NCBI RefSeq assembly: GCF_037977055.1
Contig: NZ_CP150274.1
Coordinates: 6,572,001-6,636,000 of the forward strand
Length of the DNA stretch: 64,000 bases
Direction of reading: 5' to 3'
DNA from: Paenibacillus sp. FSL K6-1096
GTDB lineage: Bacteria; Bacillota; Bacilli; Paenibacillales; Paenibacillaceae
This document shows positions 44,945 to 53,634 of this stretch, piece after piece. Positions within the stretch are counted from its first letter, which is position 1, and each line of letters starts with the position of its first letter. Under the pieces are notes generated by a model that had not been told where the DNA came from, searched no databases, and worked only from the letters and a program-made list of their open reading frames with translations. A program made the translations under genes and the position numbers.

Positions 44945-45859
44945 ATGAAGACAGCACCCAAATCGGCAATGTGGAGAAGAAGCGGTACCGCTTATCTGTT
45001 CCTGCTCCCCTGGCTGATCGGCTTTGCCGGACTGACACTCGGACCCATGCTGGGCTCCTTGTATCTGTCCCTGACCAAGTATAACCTGCTCAATGCCCCG
45101 CAGTGGCTGGGCCTGGACAATTACAGGCACATCTTCACGGCAGACGATTACTTCTATAAGTCTCTTACCGTGACGTTCAAGTACGTGCTATTCTCGGTTC
45201 CGCTCAAAATGGCCTTTGCCCTGCTGGTCGCGATTGCGCTGAACAAAGGTATCCGGGCATTGGGCATCTACAGAACCGTGTATTACATTCCGTCCCTGCT
45301 GGGAGGAAGTGTAGCGATTGCCATCGTCTGGCGGCAGCTTTTCGACGGGGAAGGGCTCATTAATCACTTCCTGGCCTGGTTCGGAATCGAAGGCCCGGCC
45401 TGGATTGCCCACCCTAGCTATATTCTCTCGACGATCGTTACGTTGTCCGTCTGGCAGTTCGGCTCCGCGATGGTCATCTTCCTGGCCGGAATTAAGCAGA
45501 TTCCTGCCGATCTGTACGAAGCGGCGCAGGTGGACGGAGCCGGGAAGCTGCGCCAATTCGGCCGGATTACACTGCCGATGCTCTCACCGGTCATCTTTTT
45601 CAATCTGGTCATGGGGATCATCAATTCCTTTCAGGTATTCACTCCGGGATATGTCATTGGGGACGGGCGCGGCGGTCCGGTGAATTCCACCCTGTTCTAC
45701 ACGCTGTATCTATATCTCAAAGGCTTCTCCTTCTTCGATATGGGGTATGCTGCCGCTCTGGCCTGGATCATGCTGATCATCATCGGCCTGTTCACCTCCC
45801 TCGTGTTCGTGACCTCCAGGTTCTGGGTGTTCTACGGTGACGGAAAGGACGGGCGATAA
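44945..45859 (+). CDS. Carbohydrate ABC transporter permease (UgpA/LacF type)
   Basis: 304 residues, six membrane helices, and the cytosolic EAA loop EAAQVDGAGKLRQFGRITLP that contacts the ATPase. First gene after the YesM/YesN pair; a TATAAT at 44906-44911 may mark its promoter, with a poor -35 as expected for an activated promoter. ATG at 44945 follows AAGGAGAAGG. The ATPase subunit is not encoded here; importers of this class often share an MsmX-like ATPase encoded elsewhere. Confidence 0.9.
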   Translation: MKTAPKSAMWRRSGTAYLFLLPWLIGFAGLTLGPMLGSLYLSLTKYNLLNAPQWLGLDNYRHIFTADDYFYKSLTVTFKYVLFSVPLKMAFALLVAIALNKGIRALGIYRTVYYIPSLLGGSVAIAIVWRQLFDGEGLINHFLAWFGIEGPAWIAHPSYILSTIVTLSVWQFGSAMVIFLAGIKQIPADLYEAAQVDGAGKLRQFGRITLPMLSPVIFFNLVMGIINSFQVFTPGYVIGDGRGGPVNSTLFYTLYLYLKGFSFFDMGYAAALAWIMLIIIGLFTSLVFVTSRFWVFYGDGKDGR

Positions 45860-45862
45860 TTC

Positions 45863-46702
45863 ATGACAGATGACAAAATGATCTTCAGGCTCGGCAGGCA
45901 TGGCGTCATTATTCTGTTCGGGCTGCTGATGCTGTATCCGGTGCTGTGGCTGCTGTCCAGCTCCTTCAAGCCGAATGCGCTGATCTTCTCGGACCCGGGG
46001 CTATGGCCGGGACAATTCACGCTGGAGAACTACGTGAACGGGTGGAAGGGGCTGCAGGGCATCTCATTCAGCCGCTTTTTCCTCAATTCTGCCACGATCT
46101 CTGTACTGTCGGTCATCGGGAACATACTGACCTGCTCGCTGGCGGCTTACGCGTTCGCCCGGCTGGAGTTCCGCTTCAAGGGTGTCCTGTTTGCCTGCAT
46201 GCTGGTGACGATTATGCTGCCTTACCATGTTGTGCTGATTCCGCAATATGTTATTTTCAGCAAGCTGGACTGGGTGAACACCTACTTGCCGCTGATCGTG
46301 CCGAAATGGCTGGCGCATGATTCGTTCTTCATTCTGCTGATGATCCAGTTCATCCGCGGCATCCCGAAGGAGCTGGATGAGAGTGCCACGATTGACGGCT
46401 GCGGCCAGGGCCAGCTGTACTTCCGGATCATTATTCCGCTGCTGGCTCCCGCACTGATAACAACGGCGATCTTCACCTTCATCTGGTCATGGGATGACTT
46501 CTTCAGCCAGATGATCTACCTCAGCCGGATCAATCTGTTCACTGTCCAACTGGGCATACGTTCGCTCTATGATCCTTCAGGTTCTTCCGACTGGGGCGCG
46601 CTGCTGGCGATGTCAGTGCTGTCGCTGGTGCCGATTATGACGATCTTCATGCTGTTCCAAAAGCATTTCCTGGAGGGCATTGCCACAACCGGTCTGAAAT
46701 GA
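45863..46702 (+). CDS. Carbohydrate ABC transporter permease (UgpE/LacG type)
   Basis: 279 residues with six helices and the EAA-type loop ELDESATIDGCGQGQLYFRI. It begins 4 bases after the stop of the first permease, so the two are cotranscribed and probably translationally coupled; no strong ribosome binding site is seen. Partner of the previous permease in a heterodimeric channel. Confidence 0.9.
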   Translation: MTDDKMIFRLGRHGVIILFGLLMLYPVLWLLSSSFKPNALIFSDPGLWPGQFTLENYVNGWKGLQGISFSRFFLNSATISVLSVIGNILTCSLAAYAFARLEFRFKGVLFACMLVTIMLPYHVVLIPQYVIFSKLDWVNTYLPLIVPKWLAHDSFFILLMIQFIRGIPKELDESATIDGCGQGQLYFRIIIPLLAPALITTAIFTFIWSWDDFFSQMIYLSRINLFTVQLGIRSLYDPSGSSDWGALLAMSVLSLVPIMTIFMLFQKHFLEGIATTGLK

Positions 46703-46755
46703 TGGGCGTTCTGTTAAAGGGAAGCGATTACAACTATTCTTGGGGGGATATGTTT

Positions 46756-48072
46756 ATGAAGAAAAGCTTAGGTTTTACGCTGAGTGTCCTGCTGCTGGCA
46801 GCTACAACTGCCTGCTCGGGCGGCAATAACGGCAAGCCTGCTGCGGGCAACTCCGGCGGGACACAGACATCGGCGGATCAGGTGGAGCTGCGGATCATGT
46901 GGTGGGGCGATCAGAAGCGGGCGGACAAGACGAATGAAGCGCTGCGCGCCTTCGAGGCGAAGCACCCGAATATTAAGGTGGTCGGGGAGTTCGCTCCGAA
47001 CTCCGGGTATTTCGACAAGCTGAACACCCAGCTCGCTTCGGGCACAGCGCCCGATGTGTTTTTTCTGGGAGGAAACGTAACTGATTATGCTGCTAAAGGT
47101 GTCCTGCTGGACTTACAGCCCTATGTCGGCCATGAGCTGGATCTGAGTGATATGGATCAGACGATGGTCGAATACGGAACGCTGGGCGGCAAGCTGGTGC
47201 ATATCTCGGCCGGGGCGAACGCCCGGGGGATGGTGCTCAACACAGAGCTGTTCAAGAAGGCCGGAATGGAGCTTCCGGCAGACGGCTGGAGCTGGGAGGA
47301 TTATGCGGGCATCAGCAAGGAAATCTCCGAAAGACTGGGCAAAGGCTTTTACGGTACCTATAATTTCACGGTTGAGGGCATGGACATCTATATGAAGCAG
47401 CGCGGCAAGCAGGTCTATGATATGGAGAAGGATGCGCTTGGATTCGGACAGCAGGACGCAGAGGACTGGTTCAACTACTGGTACGGACTGGCGAAGAACG
47501 GAGGGATGGTTACTCCTTCCATGCAGGTATCCAATCCGCCGGGAGACACGAGCAAATCTCTGATTGTTACGGGAAAAGTGGCGATGAGCCTTATTCCGTC
47601 CAACCAGTTCGCCGCTCATCAGAATCTGACGCAGGATACGCTGACCATGCTTCAGATGCCGCGCGGGCCGAAGGGAACGGGGGTTGTTTTTGAATCCAGC
47701 CAAGGCTTGTCCGGGTATGCGAAGACCAAACACCCGAAGGAAGTCGCGGAGCTGATGAACTTCTGGATCAATGATCCCGATGCCGCCCGGATTCTGGGCA
47801 GTGACCGCGGCGTGCCGGTGACCTCCAAGATGCGCGACCTGCTCATGAAGGATGCGACGCCGCTGGAGCAGACCGTATACGACTTCACCAGCCGGGTATC
47901 GGAAGCGACGAAGAAGGAGCCGTTTGCTGTGAGCTATAATCCGCCGAATTTCACCGAGTTCACGAAGCTGGTGGAGACCGCTGTGCAGGAGATCGGCTTT
48001 GAGCAAAAGGATGTCAAGCAAGGGGTGGAGGATTTCTATAAGGGTGCGACGCAGTTATTCGGTGCCAAGTAA
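46756..48072 (+). CDS. Sugar-binding lipoprotein of the ABC importer
   Basis: 438 residues: lipoprotein signal with lipobox cysteine in LLLAATTACSGG, then an extracellular solute-binding protein family 1 domain (ELRIMWWGDQKRADKTNEAL to the end). It captures the oligosaccharide for the two permeases. ATG at 46756 lies 8 bases after GGGGGG; the longer frame from 46699 overlaps the permease gene. A stable hairpin follows, which may raise its level relative to the later genes. Confidence 0.9.
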   Translation: MKKSLGFTLSVLLLAATTACSGGNNGKPAAGNSGGTQTSADQVELRIMWWGDQKRADKTNEALRAFEAKHPNIKVVGEFAPNSGYFDKLNTQLASGTAPDVFFLGGNVTDYAAKGVLLDLQPYVGHELDLSDMDQTMVEYGTLGGKLVHISAGANARGMVLNTELFKKAGMELPADGWSWEDYAGISKEISERLGKGFYGTYNFTVEGMDIYMKQRGKQVYDMEKDALGFGQQDAEDWFNYWYGLAKNGGMVTPSMQVSNPPGDTSKSLIVTGKVAMSLIPSNQFAAHQNLTQDTLTMLQMPRGPKGTGVVFESSQGLSGYAKTKHPKEVAELMNFWINDPDAARILGSDRGVPVTSKMRDLLMKDATPLEQTVYDFTSRVSEATKKEPFAVSYNPPNFTEFTKLVETAVQEIGFEQKDVKQGVEDFYKGATQLFGAK

Positions 48073-48082
48073 GCATATCCCG

Positions 48083-48111
48083 GAAGCAGGCTGCCCCCGG
48101 CAGTCTGCTTC
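48083..48111 (+). terminator. Hairpin between binding-protein and glycosidase genes
   Basis: GAAGCAGGCTGCC / GGCAGTCTGCTTC, 13-base stem with one mismatch and a CCC loop, followed by TCTGTCT rather than a pure T run. Likely partial terminator or RNA-stability element. Confidence 0.6.
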
Positions 48112-48151
48112 TCTGTCTGGAGAGCAACTAATGTTACAGGAGGGGAAGAGA

Positions 48152-49828
48152 ATGACGGGGAGTGCACTGGAGAAACTGCGGAGAATAACGGTGGATGACC
48201 GGATTGGAGTGCTGAAAAAAACGGCGGACCGGGATGCGCTTGAGGAGTGGAAGCAATCGGGCGTGGCCTTTGCGGCCTCATCCGGGACTGTGGAGAATGT
48301 CTATTACTCTGCGCTGCATAAGCTGCTGGACTGCATCGTGCCGATGGACGGAGGCGGGCTTGTGCTGCATGAAGGCGGGGTCTATCTTGGAAGCTGGCTG
48401 GAGAGCACGGGCACGATCAGCGCCGAACGGCTGTCGCGCTTCATGCCGGAGGTGGCGGAAGCGACCTTCCGGCTGTTCGCAGACCAGCAGCGGCAGGATG
48501 GGCTGATGCCCTACAAAGTGACGCCTGCCGGACCGGCCTACCGGCAGATTCAGATGGTGACTCCGCTGGCCCGGAGTGTCTGGAACCATTATCTGGAGAA
48601 CGGGCGGGACAAGGACTTCCTTAGCACAATGTATCACGCGATGAGCCGGTTTGACCATTGGCTGGACACGCACCGCAATACTAGGGGGACAGGCTGCGTC
48701 GAAGCCTTCTGTACGTTCGATACCGGGCATGATCTCTCCCCGCGTTTCTGGCATGTTCCCGATACGCCCCATCTGGAGGATGCGGCGCAGGTGAACCCGG
48801 ATTCGCCGCTGCTGCCTTTTCTGGCCCCGGATTTAACGGCCAACGTCTACTGCCAGCGGCTCTATCTGTCTAGGATGGCAGAGGAGCTTGGCGGGAGCGG
48901 GGAGGAGTGGCTGGCCAGAGCAGCGGCCAGCAGCCACAGCCTGTTCACTTATTGTTATGACGACAAGGATGAGTTCTTCTATGACCTTGACCGCGGAGAC
49001 AGGTTTGTACGGGTGCAATCGGATGTCCTGCTGCGGGTGCTGGCCTGTGAGGTGGGCGACGGGGAGTTTTTTGCTGCGGCCCTGCGCCGTTACCTGCTGA
49101 ATACCGGCAAGTTCTTCGCCAAATACCCCTTCACCTCCATTGCGATGGATGATCCCAGATTCGATCCCTTCTCCAGCTATAACACCTGGGGAGGCTCGTC
49201 CAACTTCCTTAGCCTCATCCGTGCACCTCATGCCTTCGAGCAGCACGGGCGTTATGTCGAGCTGACCTGGGTTATCCAGCCGATCCTGGCGGCGTTCTGG
49301 CGGATGACCCGGTTCGGGCAGACCTTAAGCCCATGGACCGGGGAAGAAGGCTATACGGAAACCTATTCACCCGCCATTCTCTGCCTGCTGGATTATATGG
49401 AGCGGCTATGCGGGATTATGCCGGTAGACGGGGAGAAGCTATGGTTCACCGGCCTGCTTCCCTATGACATGGATCATAGCCGGGAGGCGGCCCATGAGAC
49501 CGGATACCGCCGGACCGTGGACGGTACGGTTTTTGAGCTGACCGTTACACGGGAGCAAGCAGTCATATACCGCAACGGGCAGGAGTATATGACCTTTCCG
49601 TTTGGCGTGCGTGTGGTCCTGAACCGGGGCGGACAACTGCTGAGGCTGATCGGCATGAGTGTCCGCCGGATCGAAGGAGAGCTCAGGTATCGGGGAGAAG
49701 GCATTCCGTTTAAGGTCAAGGGCAACGAACAATTGGAGTATACGGACGGCGGATTCGCCAGCATCAGCGATATCGGAGTGATATTGCCGGAGTATGGAGA
49801 GATCAGGAAGAACAGATCGAACAGGTAG
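48152..49828 (+). CDS. (alpha/alpha)6-barrel glycoside hydrolase (MGH1/GH63-like)
   Basis: 558 residues, cytosolic. Repeated helical pairs with FMPEVAEATFRLFADQQRQDG, QIQMVTPLARSVWNHYLENG, VEAFCTFDTGHD and SYNTWGGSSNFL resemble the six-hairpin glycosidase superfamily (glucoamylase-, trehalase- and MGH1-like enzymes), with a small beta domain at the end. The family is not certain and the sugar specificity cannot be read. Placed between an oligosaccharide importer and a GH43 gene, it probably trims an imported glycan. ATG at 48152 follows AGGAGGGG by 6 bases. Confidence 0.7.
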   Translation: MTGSALEKLRRITVDDRIGVLKKTADRDALEEWKQSGVAFAASSGTVENVYYSALHKLLDCIVPMDGGGLVLHEGGVYLGSWLESTGTISAERLSRFMPEVAEATFRLFADQQRQDGLMPYKVTPAGPAYRQIQMVTPLARSVWNHYLENGRDKDFLSTMYHAMSRFDHWLDTHRNTRGTGCVEAFCTFDTGHDLSPRFWHVPDTPHLEDAAQVNPDSPLLPFLAPDLTANVYCQRLYLSRMAEELGGSGEEWLARAAASSHSLFTYCYDDKDEFFYDLDRGDRFVRVQSDVLLRVLACEVGDGEFFAAALRRYLLNTGKFFAKYPFTSIAMDDPRFDPFSSYNTWGGSSNFLSLIRAPHAFEQHGRYVELTWVIQPILAAFWRMTRFGQTLSPWTGEEGYTETYSPAILCLLDYMERLCGIMPVDGEKLWFTGLLPYDMDHSREAAHETGYRRTVDGTVFELTVTREQAVIYRNGQEYMTFPFGVRVVLNRGGQLLRLIGMSVRRIEGELRYRGEGIPFKVKGNEQLEYTDGGFASISDIGVILPEYGEIRKNRSNR

Positions 49829-49884
49829 AACAGGTAGAACGGGAAATCAAGGAGATTACAGGAGTGAAGTGAGGAGAGGGCTAA

Positions 49885-50802
49885 ATGAGCCGTCATGTGA
49901 GAACGATAGCGAATAGCGAGCTGCAAATCAGAGATCCGTACGTGCTTCCGCTGGCCGGAGCGGGACAGGAGGCGGGCACCTACTATTTATATGGCAGCAC
50001 GGACAGTAATATCTGGGGGAAGGGCACAGGCTTCAACGTTTACACAGGCAAGGATCTGAAGCACTGGGAGGGTCCTTTTCCGGTCTTCCGGCCGGAGGCG
50101 GACTTCTTCGCGGAGCGGAATTTCTGGGCACCAGAGGTCTATGAATACGGCGGCAGCTACATGATGTTCGCCACCTTCCGGCGCAAGGACAATGATCTGT
50201 TAGGCACCGCTGTGCTAACGTCGCCGCATCCTCTAGGTCCGTTCACCCCGCACAGTGAGGGGCCGGTGACTCCGCAGGATTGGAGTTCCCTGGACGGAAC
50301 GCTGTATGTGGACCGGCAGGGCCAGCCGTGGATGGTCTTCTGCCATGAGTGGCAGCAGACCGGGGACGGCGAGGTCTGCGCCATGCGGTTAACGGAGGAC
50401 CTGCGGAATGCCGCAGGAGAACCGGCTGTTCTGTTCCGGGCATCCGAAACTCCGTGGACCACACCGTTTGTATCTGCGCGTTATGCGGACCAGCTCAATT
50501 ATGTAACCGACGGGCCGTTTCTGTTCAGGTCTGGCGGCGGTACGCTGTATCTGCTGTGGGCCAGCTTTATTAACAAAACCTACGCACTGGGTATCGCCCG
50601 TTCCGGGAGCGGTGAGATTACCGGACCGTGGATTCATCAGGAAGAGCCGCTCTATCAGCAGGATGGCGGACATGCCATGGTCTTCCGCACCTTCAGCCAG
50701 CAGCTGATGCTGGCCATCCACACGCCGAATCAGACACCGCATGAACGGCCGGTGTTTGTGGAGCTTGCGGAGAGCGATGGCGAGCTGAGGGTGAAGGCGT
50801 AG
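49885..50802 (+). CDS. GH43-family glycosidase (five-bladed propeller)
   Basis: 305 residues, no signal peptide. The base Asp is in LQIRDPYVLP, the second Asp in SLDGTLYVD, and a Trp-Ala-Pro-Glu motif (NFWAPEVYEYGGSYMMF) is typical of GH43. At the expected position of the general-acid Glu the sequence reads VTDGPFLF with Asp; another Glu in VFCHEWQQ may contribute. GH43 enzymes release arabinose or xylose from arabinan and arabinoxylan. Last gene of the importer operon. Confidence 0.82.
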   Translation: MSRHVRTIANSELQIRDPYVLPLAGAGQEAGTYYLYGSTDSNIWGKGTGFNVYTGKDLKHWEGPFPVFRPEADFFAERNFWAPEVYEYGGSYMMFATFRRKDNDLLGTAVLTSPHPLGPFTPHSEGPVTPQDWSSLDGTLYVDRQGQPWMVFCHEWQQTGDGEVCAMRLTEDLRNAAGEPAVLFRASETPWTTPFVSARYADQLNYVTDGPFLFRSGGGTLYLLWASFINKTYALGIARSGSGEITGPWIHQEEPLYQQDGGHAMVFRTFSQQLMLAIHTPNQTPHERPVFVELAESDGELRVKA

Positions 50803-51218
50803 GCGCTCACTTGGATAGGAAGAAGGCTAGTGTGGTGATAAGGGGAGGCTACTCTAAGGAACGGCGAGGAATCAGTAATGAAGCAGCAATGCGGCAGGGA
50901 TACCACTGTTGCCTAGGATTCAGGTTCTATGTGTATTTTGTACAACTAAAATGGCCAACTAGTATGTAACAGCAGCTTTAGTTGCACTCGATACACTTAA
51001 AAGTCGCTCAGGCGGCGGGAAAGGGCACTTTTCTCAAATCCAGCTGTACAGAATACAACTATTCCTGCTTTTCTGCGAATTCTCCGTCATTTAGCTGTAT
51101 AGAATACACTTATCTTCCAAATGTACAGTATGCTATGTGTAAAATCTCGCTTTAAAACGAACGTGTGTTTGCTATAGTGAACTTATGAAACGTAATTTTA
51201 CTATAGACGAGGAGATGC
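50803..51218. repeat. Intergenic cluster of a short dispersed repeat
   Basis: Four versions of a roughly 20-base unit (consensus TTTAGCTGTACAGAATACACT): an inverted one at 50930-50950 and direct ones near 50978-50999, 51039-51060 and 51090-51112. The last two are about 51 bases apart. No gene is visible. A -10-like TATAGT before 51180 may serve the next gene. Confidence 0.6.
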
Positions 51219-51653
51219 ATGGCTATTCAACTAGGGTGCACGTATCTAATTGTTCGCAATATGAAAGCATCAATTGCCTTTTATGAATCGTTGTTAAATA
51301 TGAGAGCAGATTTCAGAAATCCTGACCGTTGGGTAGAGTTTCACTGCGGGAATACCCTGGCCTTGTGGAATCCCGAGTTTGACAAGGAACTGATAAGGAA
51401 GAAGCAGGATGTGTCGGATCATTTTAATGAAGCCTATTTAAAATACAAGCAGGAGGGAGAGCTTAGGTACGGCAACAATGTAATCCTTAACTTCAACGTT
51501 ATTGATCTGAATGCAGAGTATGAGAGAGTGAAATCTCTGGGAATCGGTGCAGTTTCAGAGATTTTTTATATCAATGTTGTCCTTCCGTATCACTGCTTCA
51601 TGCTGGAAGATCCGGATGGTAATTTAATTGAGATCACTGGTGAATATTCATAG
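51219..51653 (+). CDS. VOC (glyoxalase-fold) protein
   Basis: 144 residues, single VOC domain: GCTYLIVRNMKASIAFYESLL at the start and HCFMLEDPDGNLIEITGEY at the end, with the ordinary Glu metal ligand in the last strand. Too general to assign glyoxalase, dioxygenase or resistance function. ATG follows GAGGAGATGC, and codon use is more AT-rich than in the sugar operon. Confidence 0.75.
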   Translation: MAIQLGCTYLIVRNMKASIAFYESLLNMRADFRNPDRWVEFHCGNTLALWNPEFDKELIRKKQDVSDHFNEAYLKYKQEGELRYGNNVILNFNVIDLNAEYERVKSLGIGAVSEIFYINVVLPYHCFMLEDPDGNLIEITGEYS

Positions 51654-51700
51654 AACTTTGCAATCCATCTGACTAATATGTAAAACTTATAGAGCATTGG

Positions 51701-51961
51701 ATGAAAGTACCTGAACGACTGAAAAAGAAAGGGGATGCGAACGAATTGTACTATAGGGGATTTGGGTCTATGCTTGCTGATGGGTTCGGTATGTTTGCTA
51801 TTCTGATCTGGTTAACCTGCTTTGCGTTGGGCATTTATCTGTTCATTCTGGTGGTGAAGCTGCTGCGCAGGGGGATCGTCGCGCTGGACTTGTACAACCA
51901 CTCTAAGAATCTGGAAATCCGCGAGCGTTATGAATCCGTTCACCGGAGAGAAGAACTCTGA
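51701..51961 (+). CDS. Small single-span membrane protein, unknown
   Basis: 86 residues with one long hydrophobic segment (MFAILIWLTCFALGIYLFILVV) between charged flanks, Arg-rich after the helix (LLRRG). No recognised family. ATG lies after TAGAGCATTGG, a weak site, so the start is uncertain. Confidence 0.5.
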   Translation: MKVPERLKKKGDANELYYRGFGSMLADGFGMFAILIWLTCFALGIYLFILVVKLLRRGIVALDLYNHSKNLEIRERYESVHRREEL

Positions 51962-52043
51962 AGATTGCATCTGATGGCAGGATTGATTATACTCCCAATA
52001 TGGAATATTCAAATTTGTCATATCTGGAGAGGAGTTTGAGCGA

Positions 52044-52715
52044 ATGAAGAAGAAGATGGCTGCTTCATTGACTGCATTTGCCATATTGGGAGCGATGGGT
52101 ACGGGTGTGTATGCCGGAGCCAACCTGCAGGAGATCAAGGCTTATCTGAATCCAAGCATCAAATTCAAGATGAACGGCCAGCCGGTACAGCTTAAGAATG
52201 GCAGCGGTGCAGTGGTTTCACCAATTTCCTATAAGGACACAACGTATCTGCCAGTCCGGTCCGTATCCGATCTGCTGGGGGTTACTGTTAAGTTCGATGC
52301 TGCAACCAACACCATTTCTCTGGGAGAGCAGACGGCGGGTGTGCCGATTGCTACTGGCTTTGACAATATGTATCACACCAAAGACCCGGATAAGACCGTT
52401 TACAAGGATAAGGATTACAAGGATGTGTTCTTCGATAACGCCAGCGGCGACCGCGGCAGCTCCTTTATGCTGAAACCGGACAAAAAGTACCAGAAGCTCT
52501 ATCTCCAGATCGCTGCAATCGGCGGGGATATCAAAGACTTTACGGTTGAAGACACGGATACCAACACGGTGCTGAAGAAGCAGACGATTGACCCGGCCAG
52601 CGGGCTCACGACCATCGAAGTGGATATTGCCGGAGTCAGCAGCTTGTATCTCACTGGCGACGTGAAGAATGGAACATCAGTGTTTGTTCCGCTTACGACA
52701 TCTTACTATAAATAA
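52044..52715 (+). CDS. Secreted stalk-domain (copper amine oxidase N-like) protein
   Basis: 223 residues: signal peptide (about 1-26, ending VYAGA), then a stalk/copper-amine-oxidase N-terminal-like domain with YLPVRSVSDLLGVTVKFD and NTISLGE (about 35-100), a domain common in Paenibacillus cell-surface proteins, and a beta-rich C-terminal part (about 125-223) resembling an NPCBM-like module in pattern (SFMLKPDKKYQKLYLQIAAI). Surface attachment or carbohydrate binding is plausible. ATG follows GGAGAGGAGTTTGAGCGA. Confidence 0.75.
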   Translation: MKKKMAASLTAFAILGAMGTGVYAGANLQEIKAYLNPSIKFKMNGQPVQLKNGSGAVVSPISYKDTTYLPVRSVSDLLGVTVKFDAATNTISLGEQTAGVPIATGFDNMYHTKDPDKTVYKDKDYKDVFFDNASGDRGSSFMLKPDKKYQKLYLQIAAIGGDIKDFTVEDTDTNTVLKKQTIDPASGLTTIEVDIAGVSSLYLTGDVKNGTSVFVPLTTSYYK

Positions 52716-52731
52716 TTCGAGGATTACCCTG

Positions 52732-52762
52732 AAACCCGGAAGCTCTGCTTCTGGGTTTCTTA
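52732..52762 (+). terminator. Terminator after the stalk-domain gene
   Basis: AAACCCGGAAGC / GCTTCTGGGTTT stem, then TCTTA. Confidence 0.75.
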
Positions 52763-52874
52763 GTGTCCGCATATAGCGGCTGTTTGGGGAATGGGAAAAA
52801 TGGGTATTATCCGGTAAGCCATTGAATCTAACTGGCAATGTCATTGTTCAATGAAATTCATGAGGAGTGAGCAG

Positions 52875-53453
52875 ATGTATACTAAAAAGCTGATAATGGC
52901 CTTATCCTTAACATTGTCCCTATTGGTCTTGAGCGCGTGCAGCAACTCAGCGGATGCGCCGTCTGCCGAACCGTCACCGGACTCTGCACCGGCAACTGAA
53001 GCGGAGGCAACCCCAACCGCCTCTACCGAGCCGGAGCAGACAACCGAACCATCGGCTGAGCCGGAGCAGACGCCAGAGCCGTCCCCTGAACAGTCAGACG
53101 GCGGCGGCAGTACGGCTTCCGGTAGTTTAGATATGCCGGAAGAGCTGCCGAAGGATTTTCCGATGCCGGAGAATGTAACAGAGACTGTGCTGTCCACAAC
53201 AGCGAAGAACGAAGGCAAAACATCGGTGATGCTGATTTATAGAACGTCCGATAGTATGGAAGCTGTAACGAAGCTCTATGATGATTATCTGTCTGCCCAA
53301 ATGGGGGACCAATCTGTGAAGACCATTGATGCCAAGAATCTGATCATTCAGGGCAAGACCAAAGACAACAAACACAGCTGGTCTGTAATTGGCGGCCCGC
53401 TTGCTTCCCAGGAGGGCATTGTCGAGGTCAATGTGATCTGGTCTGAAATCTGA
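52875..53453 (+). CDS. Lipoprotein with Pro/Glu/Ser/Thr-rich linker
   Basis: 192 residues: lipobox VLSAC (cysteine about residue 22), a low-complexity spacer of about 55 residues rich in Pro, Glu, Ser and Thr, then a small alpha/beta domain (LPKDFPMPENVTETVLSTTA; SVMLIYRTSDSMEAVTKLYD). The spacer would carry the domain away from the membrane. ATG at 52875 follows GAGGAGTGAGC. No recognised family. Confidence 0.7.
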   Translation: MYTKKLIMALSLTLSLLVLSACSNSADAPSAEPSPDSAPATEAEATPTASTEPEQTTEPSAEPEQTPEPSPEQSDGGGSTASGSLDMPEELPKDFPMPENVTETVLSTTAKNEGKTSVMLIYRTSDSMEAVTKLYDDYLSAQMGDQSVKTIDAKNLIIQGKTKDNKHSWSVIGGPLASQEGIVEVNVIWSEI

Positions 53454-53483
53454 TAGGCACAGCGAAGCTGCTATGTAAGATGA

Positions 53484-53529
53484 ACATCCGCTCACACCCG
53501 TTTTTCGGGTAGTCAGCGGATGTTTTTTT
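53484..53529 (+). terminator. Strong terminator before the agr-like locus
   Basis: ACATCCGCT...AGCGGATGT stem with inner ACCCG/CGGGT pairing, followed by seven T residues. It isolates the locus from upstream transcription. Confidence 0.88.
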
Positions 53530-53540
53530 GGCGCGCGGCA

Positions 53541-53600
53541 AAAAGTGTCGAAATTTGTAATTAAGTAGTATACGCCAGGTGCGGCGGGGATATATAATTA
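53541..53600 (+). promoter_or_regulatory. Promoter region of the agr-like operon
   Basis: A TATAAT -10 box at 53593-53598 has no -35 consensus 17 bases upstream. Two AAGT-starting elements (AAGTGTCGA at 53543 and AAGTAGTAT at 53563) are 20 bases apart on one face of the helix, compatible with LytTR-type direct repeats. Weak pattern. Confidence 0.3.
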
Positions 53601-53634
53601 ATGTGAACGAAAATTAGTCAGGCGGTGTTATGGT

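Noticed and set aside
49805..49850. Short tandem GAACAGGTAGAAC-like repeats after the glycosidase gene
   Set aside because: Only two or three imperfect 9-base units at the stop codon; too short to call a repeat element.
50930..51112. CRISPR array
   Set aside because: Units diverge, one is inverted, and spacer-like intervals differ; no cas genes nearby.
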